Part shown: positions 1-8,197 of the stretch, in pieces
Position numbering within the stretch: the first letter of the stretch is position 1
Layout: every line of letters begins with the position of its first letter
Origin: Tranquillimonas sp964472855
Lineage (GTDB): Bacteria > Pseudomonadota > Alphaproteobacteria > Rhodobacterales > Rhodobacteraceae
DNA: 53,297 nt
Direction of reading: 5' to 3'
Assembly: GCA_964472855.1 (NCBI GenBank)
Contig: CAYYMJ010000016.1
Span: 1-53,297 of the forward strand
The notes under the pieces: generated by a model
Told to the model about the DNA's origin: nothing
Database searches by the model: none
Seen by the model: only the letters and a program-made list of their open reading frames with translations
Program-made: the position numbers and the translations under genes

Positions 1-304
1 GTGGCGAACAGGACGTGGCCGGCGTCAGGTCGACCGCCGAAACCATGTCTCCCATGACGCAGAGCCAGTAACGGACAATCCTGTTGACCGGATGGGTCAG
101 GACCGAGGCCGCCGCCAAATACCGCTCGGCCTCAACCGGCACCATGGGCGATTGGCCAAGCAAACCCGTGATAGCCGCAGCAGAAGCAAGGCGGAGAGAC
201 TCGGGTGGTTGGGCAAAGCCGTGTCCCCGCCGCGTTCACCAACCTCACGCAGCGCCCGAAAAGAAAAAGGACCCAGCGGGCGAGCGCCAAGTCCTTGAAA
301 TCTT
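1..304. other. left-edge stretch with no convincing gene
   Basis: I see no gene here. A frame stays open on the plus strand, but its product is Arg/Ser-rich low-complexity residue use typical of a GC-rich shadow frame, and it has no recognisable motif or clear ribosome binding site. The right part (about 261-296) is the terminator of the minus-strand tRNA-Asn. Confidence 0.6.
261..296 (-). terminator. intrinsic terminator of tRNA-Asn
   Basis: Read on the minus strand, the stem AAGGAC/GTCCTT encloses a GC-rich loop that can itself pair (GGCG/CGCC) and is followed by TTTCTTTTC. It starts about 9 nt after the encoded CCA end of tRNA-Asn, which is the expected place and form for a Rho-independent terminator. 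Confidence 0.7.
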
Positions 305-379
305 TGGCTCCGGCGGTAGGGATCGAACCTACGACCAATTGATTAACAGTCAACTGCTCTACCGCTGAGCTACGCCGGA
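305..379 (-). tRNA. tRNA-Asn (anticodon GTT)
   Basis: On the minus strand the gene begins TCCGGCGTAGCTCAGCGG, has the anticodon loop CTGTTAA (anticodon GTT), the T-arm GGTTCGATCC, a 7-bp acceptor stem TCCGGCG/CGCCGGA, discriminator G and an encoded CCA. All arms pair as expected for bacterial tRNA-Asn. Confidence 0.97.
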
Positions 380-440
380 ATACCGAGGGCGCATATAGCA
401 ACAGCCAAAACCGGCGTCCAGTGCCGGGGGCGGGAAATTT

Positions 441-1319
441 TCAGCCCACGCGACGAAAGCCGGCGCGGTCGGAAATCGTCGGCTCGGCATGGGCCTGGCC
501 CTGCTGGCAAAGGGCGATCAGGTGGGCAAAGACGTTGCGCTCGGCCGCCGGCAGCAGGGCGGGCGCGACCTCGGTATAGATCGCCCGGGTCAGCGCCGGC
601 ACGGTCAGCGGCCGGTCGCCCAGCGCGGAGCGAATCTGGGCCGTGCGCCCCTGCCGGTGGGCCACGATTTCGCGAATGCGCCCGGCACCGTCGGCCACCG
701 GCGCGCCGTGGCCCGGCAACAGCATCCCCGGCGCCAGCGCCAGCAGCCGCCGGCAGCTGTCCATGAACTGGGTCAGGTCGCCATCGGGGGGCGACACCAG
801 CGACGTGGCCCAGCCCATGACGTGATCGCCGGTAAAGACGGTGCGCCCCAGCGCCAGGCTCATGTGGTTGCCGAAATGCCCCGGCGTCCAGTGCGCGCGC
901 AGGCGCCAGCCCTCGCCGACGATATCCTCGCCGTCGGCGACATCGCGGTCAGGGGCGAACCCGGCATCGACACCCTCGCCGCCCCCGGTCAGCCCCTCGG
1001 CCGCCAGCCTTTCCATCAACGCGGTGCGTCCCGCGCCCACCGGCCCGAAGGCCAGCACTGGCGCGCCGCAGCGCGCGGCCAGCAGGGGCGCGCCCCCCGA
1101 ATGGTCGCGGTGCGCATGGGTCACGATGATATGGCTGATCCCGCCCGGACAGGCGGCCACGATGCGTTCGACATGGGCGGCATCCGCCGGCCCGGGGTCG
1201 ATCACGGCCACGCTGTTCCGGCCCACCAGCCAGCTGTTGGTGCCGCGCTCGGTCATCGGCGACGGGTTCGGCGCCAGCAGCCGGCGCACCTCGGCGGTCA
1301 CATCCTCGGGCCTTTGCAT
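441..1319 (-). CDS. MBL-fold metallo-hydrolase (LACTB2/glyoxalase II-like)
   Basis: A 292-residue metallo-beta-lactamase-fold hydrolase. The metal-binding signature THAHRDH lies at about residues 67-73, followed by GHFGNHM, the bridging Asp in TGDHVMGW, and PGHGAP. The C-terminal region has the winged-helix-like tail seen in LACTB2/YcbL-like proteins rather than classical glyoxalase II. The start chosen is the ATG at 1319 (MQRPEDV), because reading further upstream enters sequence antisense to the neighbouring kinase gene. The substrate cannot be told; hydrolysis of a thioester, phosphodiester or RNA is all possible in this family. It is divergent from the histidine kinase with only 39 bp between them, so the promoters must overlap. 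Confidence 0.85.
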   Translation of the reverse strand: MQRPEDVTAEVRRLLAPNPSPMTERGTNSWLVGRNSVAVIDPGPADAAHVERIVAACPGGISHIIVTHAHRDHSGGAPLLAARCGAPVLAFGPVGAGRTALMERLAAEGLTGGGEGVDAGFAPDRDVADGEDIVGEGWRLRAHWTPGHFGNHMSLALGRTVFTGDHVMGWATSLVSPPDGDLTQFMDSCRRLLALAPGMLLPGHGAPVADGAGRIREIVAHRQGRTAQIRSALGDRPLTVPALTRAIYTEVAPALLPAAERNVFAHLIALCQQGQAHAEPTISDRAGFRRVG

Positions 1320-1358
1320 CGGCTTTCCCTGTTGCGTTTGCCGCGCTAGGGATACCCC

Positions 1359-2675
1359 ATGGGGTTCAACTGGCTCAAACGATATATGCCGCGGTCGCTT
1401 TACACGCGGGCGGCGCTGATCCTGGCCTTGCCGGTCATCACCATCCAGCTGGTGGTGTCGGTGGTCTTCATCCAGCGGCATTTCGAAGGCGTCACCCGCC
1501 AGCTGACCACCGGCACGGTGCTGGAAATCGCCCGGATCGTCGACACCGCCAATGCCCAGCCGGACGCGGCAAGCGCGCTGGCGGCAGCGTCGGACCTTGC
1601 GGCGGCGCTGGTCATCGACGTGCGCCTGCCGGTCCGGCCGATCCTGGGCGACACGCGGGTCTTCTACGACTGGTCCAGCCAGACCTTCATTCCGTTCATC
1701 CGCGAACGCCTGCCCGGCGTGACCGGCTTCGACCTCAGCGATCTGCGGCGCGTCCGGCTGACCGTGACCACCCGCAACGGGGTCATGGAAATCGCCTTCT
1801 GGCGTGGCCGGGTCAGCGCGTCCAACCCGCACCAGCTGCTGGTGCTGATGGTCTTCGTCAGCGTGGTCATGACCGTCATCGCCGCCATCTACCTGCGCAA
1901 CCAGCTGCGCCCCATCAAGCGGCTGGCCGAGGCGGCCGAGGCGTTCGGGCGCGGCCGCACCCTGCCCTACCGCCCCGCCGGCGCGACCGAGGTGCGCAGC
2001 GCCGGGTCGGCCTTTCTCGACATGCGCAACCGGATCGAACGCCAGACTCAAAGCCGCACGATGATGCTGTCCAGCGTCAGCCACGACCTGCGCACCCCGC
2101 TCACCCGTATCCGGCTGGGCCTGTCGATGCTCGACCCCACGCCCGAAACCGGCGCGCTGCAGGACGATGTCGTCGAAATGGAGGCGATGATCGCGCGCTT
2201 TCTCGATTTCGCGCGCCTCGAGGCTCTGGACGATCCCGTGCCAACGCCGCCGGGGCAACTGGTGAACGACCTTGTCGACAGGTTCCGGCGCGGCGGTCAG
2301 CGGCTCGACACCGGCCGGGTCGCATCAACCGGCGATGTCCTGCTGCGGCCCCAGGCCATCACCCGGGCGCTGGAAAACCTGGCCGCCAACGCCTTCCGCC
2401 ATGGCCAGACAGTGCGGCTTTCGGTTCAGGCCGGCGACCGGGCCGTCATCTTCCGGGTCGAAGACGACGGGCCCGGCATCGCCGAATCCGACCGCGCCGA
2501 GGCACTGAAGCCGTTTTCGCGCCTCGACACCGCCCGCAATCAGGACCGCGGCGGCGGCGTCGGGCTGGGGCTGGCCATCGCCGAGGATATCGCCCGCCAG
2601 CACGGCGGCTCGTTGCGCCTTGGCCGCAGCGACAGTCTGCGCGGGCTGCGCGCCGACCTGATCCTCGCGCGATGA
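1359..2675 (+). CDS. EnvZ-like membrane sensor histidine kinase
   Basis: A 438-residue inner-membrane kinase. TM1 is at about 18-38, a periplasmic region at 39-155, TM2 at about 158-178, then HAMP (about 179-232). The H-box SHDLRTPLTR has phospho-accepting His242, the N-box ENLAANAFRHG is at 339-349, the G1 box EDDGPGI at 368-374 and the G2 box GGGVGLGLA at 398-406. The short periplasmic region and HAMP-HisKA-HATPase order are those of EnvZ-type osmosensing kinases. No response regulator gene lies beside it in the window, so its partner (probably OmpR-type) must be encoded elsewhere or outside the left edge. The ATG at 1359 is preceded by a weak TAGGGA. Confidence 0.88.
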   Translation: MGFNWLKRYMPRSLYTRAALILALPVITIQLVVSVVFIQRHFEGVTRQLTTGTVLEIARIVDTANAQPDAASALAAASDLAAALVIDVRLPVRPILGDTRVFYDWSSQTFIPFIRERLPGVTGFDLSDLRRVRLTVTTRNGVMEIAFWRGRVSASNPHQLLVLMVFVSVVMTVIAAIYLRNQLRPIKRLAEAAEAFGRGRTLPYRPAGATEVRSAGSAFLDMRNRIERQTQSRTMMLSSVSHDLRTPLTRIRLGLSMLDPTPETGALQDDVVEMEAMIARFLDFARLEALDDPVPTPPGQLVNDLVDRFRRGGQRLDTGRVASTGDVLLRPQAITRALENLAANAFRHGQTVRLSVQAGDRAVIFRVEDDGPGIAESDRAEALKPFSRLDTARNQDRGGGVGLGLAIAEDIARQHGGSLRLGRSDSLRGLRADLILAR

Positions 2676-2714
2676 CCCGCCACAGCGCGGCGCGTTCAGC
2701 CTGATCCAACAGAG

Positions 2715-2756
2715 GCCGCCCGACGGGTTGCCATCCATGGGGCAGCCTCGGGCGGC
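2715..2756. terminator. bidirectional hairpin between convergent genes
   Basis: GCCGCCCGA (2715-2723) pairs with TCGGGCGGC (2748-2756), and the loop holds a second stem of GGTTGCC with GGCAGCC. It lies between the stop codons of the kinase (plus) and rlmE (minus), so it probably ends both transcripts. No long T-run follows on either side. Confidence 0.65.
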
Positions 2757-2777
2757 TCAGGCCCGACGCGAAACGCT

Positions 2778-3479
2778 TCAGCCGCGAAACCCGGTCGCCA
2801 CCACGAATTTTTCCGAACTGTCGGCCCGGCTGGCCGGCGGCTTGACGTTGGCCACCTTGTCAAAACGCTGCTTGAGCACGGCTTGCAAACTGCCCTCGGC
2901 CCCGCCGGCCAGCACCTTGGCCACAAAAGTGCCGCCGGGTTCGAGAATGTCAAAGGCCAGCTCGGCCGCCGCCTCGCACAAGCCGATGATGCGCAGATGG
3001 TCGGTCTGCTTGTGACCCGACGCCGCCGCCGCCATGTCCGACATCACAACATCGGCCCGGCTGCCCAGCCAGGCGCGAATGCAGTCGTCGGCCCCCTCGT
3101 CGAGGAAATCCAGCACGTGAATCTCGGCCCCCGGGATCGGGTCGACCTCCTGCAGGTCGATCCCGAGGATCCGCCCCACCCGCTTGCCCGGCCGCGCGCC
3201 CAGGGCATTGACCCGCTGCACCGCGACCTGTGCCCAACCGCCCGGCGCGCAGCCCAGATCAACCACCCGCGCCCCCGGCACCAGAAAGCGGAACTTGTCG
3301 TCCAGCTCGAGGATCTTGAAGGCAGCGCGCCCCCGATAGCCCTCGGCCCGGGCCCGCTTGACATAAGGGTCGTTCAACTGCCGCTCCAGCCAGCGCGTGC
3401 TGCTCAGCTTGCGGCCCCGGGCGCTGCGGACCTTCTCGTTCAGATCGCGCCGGCCGCGCCCCGAATCCTTCTTCACCAC
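2778..3479 (-). CDS. rlmE: 23S rRNA (uridine-2'-O)-methyltransferase RlmE (FtsJ/RrmJ)
   Basis: A 233-residue FtsJ-family methyltransferase that makes Um in the 23S rRNA A-loop using SAM. The SAM-binding motif VVDLGCAPGGW is at 72-82. The family's K-D-K-E tetrad is visible as Lys55 (AAFKILEL), Asp148 (VMSDMAA), Lys188 (FVAKVL) and Glu223 (SSEKFV). An N-terminal basic stretch of about 25 residues (SGRGRRDLNEKVRSARGRK) is typical of alphaproteobacterial members. It lies 112 bp downstream of ppx on the same strand, with an intergenic repeat in between, so it may be co-transcribed with ppx. Confidence 0.95.
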   Translation of the reverse strand: MVKKDSGRGRRDLNEKVRSARGRKLSSTRWLERQLNDPYVKRARAEGYRGRAAFKILELDDKFRFLVPGARVVDLGCAPGGWAQVAVQRVNALGARPGKRVGRILGIDLQEVDPIPGAEIHVLDFLDEGADDCIRAWLGSRADVVMSDMAAAASGHKQTDHLRIIGLCEAAAELAFDILEPGGTFVAKVLAGGAEGSLQAVLKQRFDKVANVKPPASRADSSEKFVVATGFRG

Positions 3480-3510
3480 CGAACCACGCCCCCGCGGGGC
3501 CGTCCGGCCC

Positions 3511-3543
3511 CATCATCTTGGCAAAAATATCCCCGCCGGAGGC
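3511..3543 (-). repeat. Rhodobacteraceae intergenic repeat, copy 1
   Basis: A 33-bp element starting CATCATCTTGGCAAAAATAT and ending CCCCGCCGGAGGC on the plus strand. It matches the element at 11723-11755 (reverse orientation) at 31 of 33 positions, and related cores occur at 11767-11788 and 40412 onward. On the minus strand it follows the ppx stop and precedes rlmE. From experience, elements like this recur in intergenic regions of Rhodobacteraceae; I cannot count genome copies here. Confidence 0.75.
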
Positions 3544-3591
3544 CGCATGCCGCCCCCACGCGCGCCGCGCCGCAACCTTGCCCGCCCGGCA

Positions 3592-4707
3592 TCAGAAAGG
3601 CCCGTCTTCCAGCACGCCGTCGGCCGACATCTGCGCGTAAAGCAGCCCCTCGCGCAGGCCCCGGTCGGCCACCGACAGCCGGTCGGTGGGCCAGACCCGC
3701 AACAACGCCTGCAGAATCGCCGCGCCCGACATGATCAGTTGGTGGCGGTCGCGCCCGATGCGCGGATCGGTCCGCCGCCCCTCGGGGCCCAGGTCCAGGT
3801 ATGACCGGATCACCGTATCGATCTGGTCCGAACTCATGCACAAGCCGTCGACCCGGTTGCGGTCATAGCGTTTCAGCCCAAGGTGGCTGGCGGCGACGGT
3901 GGTCACCGTGCCGCTGGTGCCGATGATCTGAAAGCCGTCGCGGGTCTGCTCGTCGGCATAGGGCGCGAAATCGGCCAGGTTCTCCTCGAAATACCAACTC
4001 ATCAGCGCAAAGCGCGCCGGGTCGCTGGCCACGTCGTTGAACTGGTCGCGCAAGGTCGCCACCCCCAGCGGCACCGAGATCCAGTCGACCACGCGTGCGG
4101 CCGGAAACGGCGACCCGTCGCGTGGGCGGAAACCGGAATGCAGGCGCATGATCGCCCGCGGCCGGTCGCGCCGCGGCACCCGCGTCAGGTCGATCCACAC
4201 CAGTTCGGTCGACCCGCCGCCGATATCCACCACCAGCAGCTGGTCGGTCTTGGTCGACACCAGCGGCGCGCAGGAAATCACCGCCAGCCGCGCCTCTTCC
4301 TCGGGCTCGATGATTTCAAGCGTCAGGCCGGTCTCGGACGCCGCATAGGCCACGAATTCGCCGGCGTTGCGAGCCCGGCGGCAAGCCTCGGTGGCCACCA
4401 GCCGCATGTTGCGCACCCGGTTCTTCTTCAGCTTGCGCTGGCAGATCCGCAACGCCTGCACCGTGCGCGCCATCGACGCGCGCGACAGCCGCCCCGAGGC
4501 TTCCAGCCCCAGCCCCAGCTGCACATTCTTCGAAAAACTGTCGACCACGTGAAACTGGTTGCCCCTGGGTTGGGCGACCAGCATGCGGCAACTGTTCGTT
4601 CCCAGATCCAGCGCGGCATAAAGCTCGGCCGGATCCGGCTGTTTCGGCGCCTTCGGTTCAACCGGTGTCGGGAACGCGCCGGCACCGACCGGACGCTTGG
4701 GCGCCAT
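3592..4707 (-). CDS. ppx: exopolyphosphatase/guanosine pentaphosphatase (Ppx/GppA family)
   Basis: A 371-residue ASKHA-fold phosphatase acting on polyphosphate and/or pppGpp. The phosphate-1 motif AALDLGTNSCRMLVA is near residue 35 and the phosphate-2 motif VVDIGGGSTELVWID near residue 168. It is shorter than the 500-residue enterobacterial proteins, lacking the C-terminal HD-like extension, as in other alphaproteobacteria. ATG at 4707 is chosen over an upstream in-frame TTG because a GGAGGG sits about 7 nt before it. The N-terminus carries a Pro/Lys-rich, probably disordered stretch (about 1-27). Likely first gene of a ppx-rlmE unit. Confidence 0.92.
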   Translation of the reverse strand: MAPKRPVGAGAFPTPVEPKAPKQPDPAELYAALDLGTNSCRMLVAQPRGNQFHVVDSFSKNVQLGLGLEASGRLSRASMARTVQALRICQRKLKKNRVRNMRLVATEACRRARNAGEFVAYAASETGLTLEIIEPEEEARLAVISCAPLVSTKTDQLLVVDIGGGSTELVWIDLTRVPRRDRPRAIMRLHSGFRPRDGSPFPAARVVDWISVPLGVATLRDQFNDVASDPARFALMSWYFEENLADFAPYADEQTRDGFQIIGTSGTVTTVAASHLGLKRYDRNRVDGLCMSSDQIDTVIRSYLDLGPEGRRTDPRIGRDRHQLIMSGAAILQALLRVWPTDRLSVADRGLREGLLYAQMSADGVLEDGPF

Positions 4708-4787
4708 AAGCACGCCCTCCAACTTCGTGTTGCCTCAACCCTAGGGGCGTCGGAATGGGCGCGCAAGTTCACCCGCGGGTCAATTCG

Positions 4788-4808
4788 GAAACTTCGTGAG
4801 AAAGTTTC
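4788..4808. promoter_or_regulatory. inverted repeat upstream of the one-carbon operon
   Basis: GAAACTT (4788-4794) and AAGTTTC (4802-4808) form a perfect 7-bp inverted repeat with a 7-nt spacer in the divergent region between ppx and the one-carbon operon. It is AT-richer than its surroundings. It could be an operator or a small hairpin in a leader; nothing identifies the binding protein. Confidence 0.4.
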
Positions 4809-4952
4809 ATCGCCCAACCGGTTCTCGCGCCCGACACCAGGGCTATGTCATGGCGAAAGCGTGCCGCGTCGCTCTGTGCGGGGATGATGTCGCAATCTGC
4901 GCCCGCAAGGCGCGGCGCGGCCCGTAAGACAGGGCCAAACGAGGAATCATCC

Positions 4953-5249
4953 ATGCCCGACGTCACCATTGTCTACTGGCGCGACATCCCGGCCCAGGTC
5001 ATCGTTGGCAAGGGCCGGCGCGGGACCAAGCAGCCGTTGCCCGAGCGCTTCGAGAAGGCGATCGACCGCGCAGCGATGAAGGTCGGCACCACCGATACCG
5101 ACGCCTATCTTGCCGAATGGCGCAAGGCGGCCCCCTACACGGTTGACGGCGACGCCGCCGACATCGCGCTGGCCGAGGCCGCGCGTCTTGACGCCGAATA
5201 CGATCTGGTGCGCCTCAAGGCGCTCATTGAAAATCAAGGCCGGGCCTGA
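4953..5249 (+). CDS. PF13769 ('virulence factor')-type small protein
   Basis: A 98-residue protein beginning MPDVTIVYWRDIPAQVIVGK. It resembles the PF13769 family, whose name is historical and whose biochemical role is unknown to me. Features seen: a conserved-looking N-terminal beta-rich segment (IVYWRDIPAQVIV), a basic KGRRGTKQ patch, then helices. It has no signal peptide and is probably cytosolic. It opens the operon with metF, the HAD phosphatase and the methyltetrahydrofolate methyltransferase, 26 bp upstream of metF, which suggests a role in one-carbon/corrinoid metabolism rather than virulence. ATG 4953 is preceded by GAGGAA. Confidence 0.75.
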   Translation: MPDVTIVYWRDIPAQVIVGKGRRGTKQPLPERFEKAIDRAAMKVGTTDTDAYLAEWRKAAPYTVDGDAADIALAEAARLDAEYDLVRLKALIENQGRA

Positions 5250-5275
5250 CGGCCCTTGTGCAAGGAACACGCGAC

Positions 5276-6190
5276 ATGGCCATTCTCAACTTTCGCCGCA
5301 AGCCGACCGAAACCGCCACCAAGGGGCCGGTCCGCGATTTCATGGCCGGCTATTCGATCGAGGTGATGCCCCGCACCGCCGAGAAGATCGACGATTTCCG
5401 CGCCATCCTGCCCGCCGGCACCCGGGTCTACATCGCCCATATCGAGGGCACGCCCATCGACGACATGGTGGCCACCGCCCGGCGCATCGCCGGCGAGGGT
5501 TTCGACGTGATGCCGCATTTTCCGGCCCGCATCATCGCCGACGCGGCGACCTTGCAAGACTGGATTGCCCGCTATCAGGGCGAGGCCGGCGTTGACCAGG
5601 CGCTGTTGCTGGCCGGTGGGGTGGCCAAGCCCCACGGCGCCTTTGATGCCTCGATGCAGCTTCTGGAAACCGGGCTGTTCGACAAGGCTGGCTTTCGGCG
5701 GCTGCACGTCGCCGGCCACCCCGAGGGCAACAAGGATATCGACCCCGACGGGTCGGACCGCAACGTCATGGAGGCGCTGCGTTGGAAGCAGGCCTTTTCG
5801 GCCCGCACCGACGCCTCGATGGCGCTGGCCACCCAGTTCTGTTTCGAACCGGCCCCGGTTATCGACTGGGCCAACCGGCTGCAGGCCGAAGGCATCGACC
5901 TGCCGGTGCATATCGGCGTGGCCGGGCCGGCCAAGCTGCAGACGCTGATCAAGTTCGCCATCATGTGCGGGGTCGGCCCGTCGCTGTCGGTGCTGCAAAA
6001 ACGCGCCCGCGACGTGACCAAGCTGGTGCTGCCCTATACACCGGACGATTTCGTTGCCGGGCTGGCGGCGGCGCGCGCGCAAAACCCCGGCTTTGGCATC
6101 GAACAGGTGCATGTCTTTCCGCTGGGCGGCATCAAGAGCGCCGCCAAATGGGCCGCCGATCTCGACACCGAAACGGCGCAGGCGGTCTAG
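5276..6190 (+). CDS. methylenetetrahydrofolate reductase (MetF family)
   Basis: A 304-residue FAD-dependent TIM-barrel enzyme that interconverts 5,10-methylene-THF and 5-methyl-THF. Length and the segments GTRVYIAHIEGTPIDDM and LHVAGHPEGN fit the MetF family, although it is divergent from the E. coli enzyme. The ATG at 5276 has an AAGGA about 9 nt upstream. Because the same operon holds a methyl-THF:corrinoid methyltransferase, I infer a catabolic direction: oxidation of methyl-THF formed from methylated substrates. A separate biosynthetic metF may exist elsewhere. Next gene begins 2 bp downstream. Confidence 0.85.
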   Translation: MAILNFRRKPTETATKGPVRDFMAGYSIEVMPRTAEKIDDFRAILPAGTRVYIAHIEGTPIDDMVATARRIAGEGFDVMPHFPARIIADAATLQDWIARYQGEAGVDQALLLAGGVAKPHGAFDASMQLLETGLFDKAGFRRLHVAGHPEGNKDIDPDGSDRNVMEALRWKQAFSARTDASMALATQFCFEPAPVIDWANRLQAEGIDLPVHIGVAGPAKLQTLIKFAIMCGVGPSLSVLQKRARDVTKLVLPYTPDDFVAGLAAARAQNPGFGIEQVHVFPLGGIKSAAKWAADLDTETAQAV

Positions 6191-6192
6191 CA

Positions 6193-6855
6193 TTGGCCAA
6201 ACGCGCGCTTCTGTTCGATCTGGATGGAACGTTGCTCGATTCCGACCCCCTGCACGCCCAGGTCTTCATCGACCTGCTGGCGGCACGCGGGCGGCGGATC
6301 GACCGCGCCTTTTACGATGCCAACATGCACGGTCGCCTGAACCAGGACATCTTTGCCGACCTGACGCCGGGCGAGGACCCCGACGCCATGTCGGACATGA
6401 AAGAGGCCGAGTTTCGCCGCCGGCTCGGGTCGTCGGTGGCGCCCACCCCGGGGCTGGCGGCGCTGCTGGACCGGGCCGCCGCCGGCGGGTGGTGCACGGC
6501 GGTGGTGACCAACGCCATCCGGCTGAATGCCAATGCCATGCTGGGCGCGATCGGCATGGGCGACCGGACCGACCTGATCGTTGCCTCGGACGACGGCCTG
6601 GGGGCCAAACCCGACCCGGCGCCCTATGTTGCGGCGATGGCGCGGCTGGGCGTGGCCCCGGGCGCGGCCATTGCCTTCGAAGACAGCCCTGCCGGTCTGG
6701 CCTCGGCCCGGGCGGCCGGGGCAACGGTGTTCGGCCTGCGCACGGTGCTTGACGACAACGCTCTGCTGGCCCATGGCGCACATCACACCATTACCGATTT
6801 CACCGACCCCCTGCTGGCGCAAACGCTGGCACGGTTTGAAGGAGTTCCCGCATGA
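6193..6855 (+). CDS. HAD-superfamily phosphatase (subclass IA)
   Basis: A 220-residue HAD hydrolase. Motif I is FDLDGTLLDSD near residue 8, motif II VVTNA, motif III GAKPDPAPY and motif IV AFEDSPAG, all intact, with a helical cap between motifs I and II. The start is a TTG at 6193 directly after the metF stop; the catalytic Asp is so close to the N-terminus that a later start is not possible. Substrate unknown; phosphoglycolate- or beta-phosphoglucomutase-like proteins share this layout. It overlaps the next gene by 4 bp (ATGA), so the two are translationally coupled. Its place inside a one-carbon operon suggests a housekeeping or damaged-metabolite role there, which is inference. Confidence 0.85.
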   Translation: MAKRALLFDLDGTLLDSDPLHAQVFIDLLAARGRRIDRAFYDANMHGRLNQDIFADLTPGEDPDAMSDMKEAEFRRRLGSSVAPTPGLAALLDRAAAGGWCTAVVTNAIRLNANAMLGAIGMGDRTDLIVASDDGLGAKPDPAPYVAAMARLGVAPGAAIAFEDSPAGLASARAAGATVFGLRTVLDDNALLAHGAHHTITDFTDPLLAQTLARFEGVPA

Positions 6856-7814
6856 CACGCACAGTTGTCGCCTCGAAAACCAAGACCGTCACCATCGGGT
6901 TCGACGAACCCTTCTGCGTGATCGGCGAACGCATCAACCCCACCGGCCGCAAGAAACTGGCGGCCGAGCTTGAGGCCGGCGATTTCTCGACCGTCGAAAA
7001 GGACGCGATCGAGCAGGTGGCCTGCGGGGCCATGGTGCTCGATATCAATGCGGGCGTGGTGTATAACTCCAACCCCAACCCCAATGTCACCGAGCCGCCG
7101 CTGATGCGGTCGGTGGTCGAACTGGTGCAGGGGCTGGTCGACATTCCGCTGTGCATCGACAGCTCGGTTCCCGGCGCACTGGAAGCCGGGCTCGAAGCGG
7201 CCGAGGGCCGGCCGCTGCTGAACTCGGTCACCGGCGAAGAAGAGCGCATGGAACTGGTGCTGCCGCTGGTCAAGAAATACGACGTGCCGGTCGTGGCGAT
7301 ATCGAACGACGACACCGGCATCTCGGAAGACCCCGACGTGCGGTTCGAGGTTGCACGCAGAATCGTTCAGCGGGCCGCCGATTTCGGCATCCCGGCCCAT
7401 GATATCGTGGTCGACCCGCTGGTGATGCCGGTCGGCGCCATGGGCACCGCCGGACGGCAGGTGTTCGCTCTGGTGCGGCGCCTGCGCGAGGAACTGGGCG
7501 TCAACACCACCTGCGGCGCGTCGAACATCTCGTTCGGCCTGCCCAACCGCCACGGGATCAACGGCGCCTTCCTGCCCATGGCCATCGGGGCCGGCATGAC
7601 CAGCGCCATCATGAACCCGGTGCGCCCGGTCGAGATGGAGGCGATCCGCGCCGCCAATTTCCTGATGAACCACGATGCCAACGGGACCGAATGGATCGGC
7701 TTTTCCCGGGTGCTGGACGCGGTCAGGGACGGCGCCACCTTCCCCGAGGCCAGCACAGCCGCCCGGGCCGTGGCAGGCAGCGGACGCGGCGGGCGCCGGC
7801 GGCGGCGCGCGTAA
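6852..7814 (+). CDS. methyltetrahydrofolate:corrinoid methyltransferase (pterin-binding)
   Basis: A 320-residue protein of the DHPS-like pterin-binding TIM-barrel family. The motif IGERINPTGRKKL near residue 24 is the hallmark of MeTr/MetH pterin domains; DINAGV, LCIDSSV, NSVTGEEER and GASNISFGLPNRH follow in the expected order. It transfers the methyl group between a corrinoid protein and THF. In this operon I infer the MtgC/MtvA-like role of receiving methyl from a corrinoid protein during demethylation of betaine-type or other methylated compounds. The C-terminus ends in an unusual run of Gly and Arg (from about residue 306). No corrinoid protein or MttB-type methyltransferase is encoded in the window. 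Confidence 0.88.
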   Translation: MTRTVVASKTKTVTIGFDEPFCVIGERINPTGRKKLAAELEAGDFSTVEKDAIEQVACGAMVLDINAGVVYNSNPNPNVTEPPLMRSVVELVQGLVDIPLCIDSSVPGALEAGLEAAEGRPLLNSVTGEEERMELVLPLVKKYDVPVVAISNDDTGISEDPDVRFEVARRIVQRAADFGIPAHDIVVDPLVMPVGAMGTAGRQVFALVRRLREELGVNTTCGASNISFGLPNRHGINGAFLPMAIGAGMTSAIMNPVRPVEMEAIRAANFLMNHDANGTEWIGFSRVLDAVRDGATFPEASTAARAVAGSGRGGRRRRRA

Positions 7815-7849
7815 ACCGCACCTTAAGCTGGTCGGGGCAATATGGCGTC

Positions 7850-8080
7850 ATGCTGAGTGTCCCGACCCGCACCGACCCCGACCGCTGGATCGCCCGAATA
7901 TTCGCCGCGCAAGCCGCCCAGCGGGGCGCGGTGCTGCGCCGCCCGATCGCCTGGGTCGACCGTGAGGTCGGTCGCGACCGCTTTGTCGAGGCGGTGCGCG
8001 CCCGTGGCTTTCACCTGCTGGAATGCGGCGGGCAATTCGTGGTGATCTGCAACGCAGGCGGCATCCGCGTGGTCGTCTGA
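7850..8080 (+). CDS. small conserved hypothetical protein
   Basis: A 76-residue protein (MLSVPTRTDPDRWIARIF...) ending VICNAGGIRVVV. I do not recognise a domain with a known role. It is charged and Arg-rich, with no signal peptide or membrane segment. It begins 35 bp after the methyltransferase stop on the same strand, so it probably belongs to the one-carbon operon. Coding status is supported by position and amino-acid composition rather than by a motif. Confidence 0.6.
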   Translation: MLSVPTRTDPDRWIARIFAAQAAQRGAVLRRPIAWVDREVGRDRFVEAVRARGFHLLECGGQFVVICNAGGIRVVV

Positions 8081-8197
8081 TGCAACCCCGGCGTGATGGC
8101 GGGATTGTCTTCAGGGAAACCTGCGCGCACAGGCGCCGGGACCGCACCACGCCTTGGGGTCAGTCCAGCGTCCACGGCCCCGGCAACATGACGCGCC

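Noticed and set aside
84..401. Short open frames overlapping tRNA-Asn on both strands
   Set aside because: They run through a certain tRNA gene and its terminator and have no motif.
441..2258. Extending the MBL hydrolase upstream to 605 residues
   Set aside because: The extra 300 residues are antisense to the histidine kinase and contain no recognisable sequence; MBL homology begins after Met at 1319.
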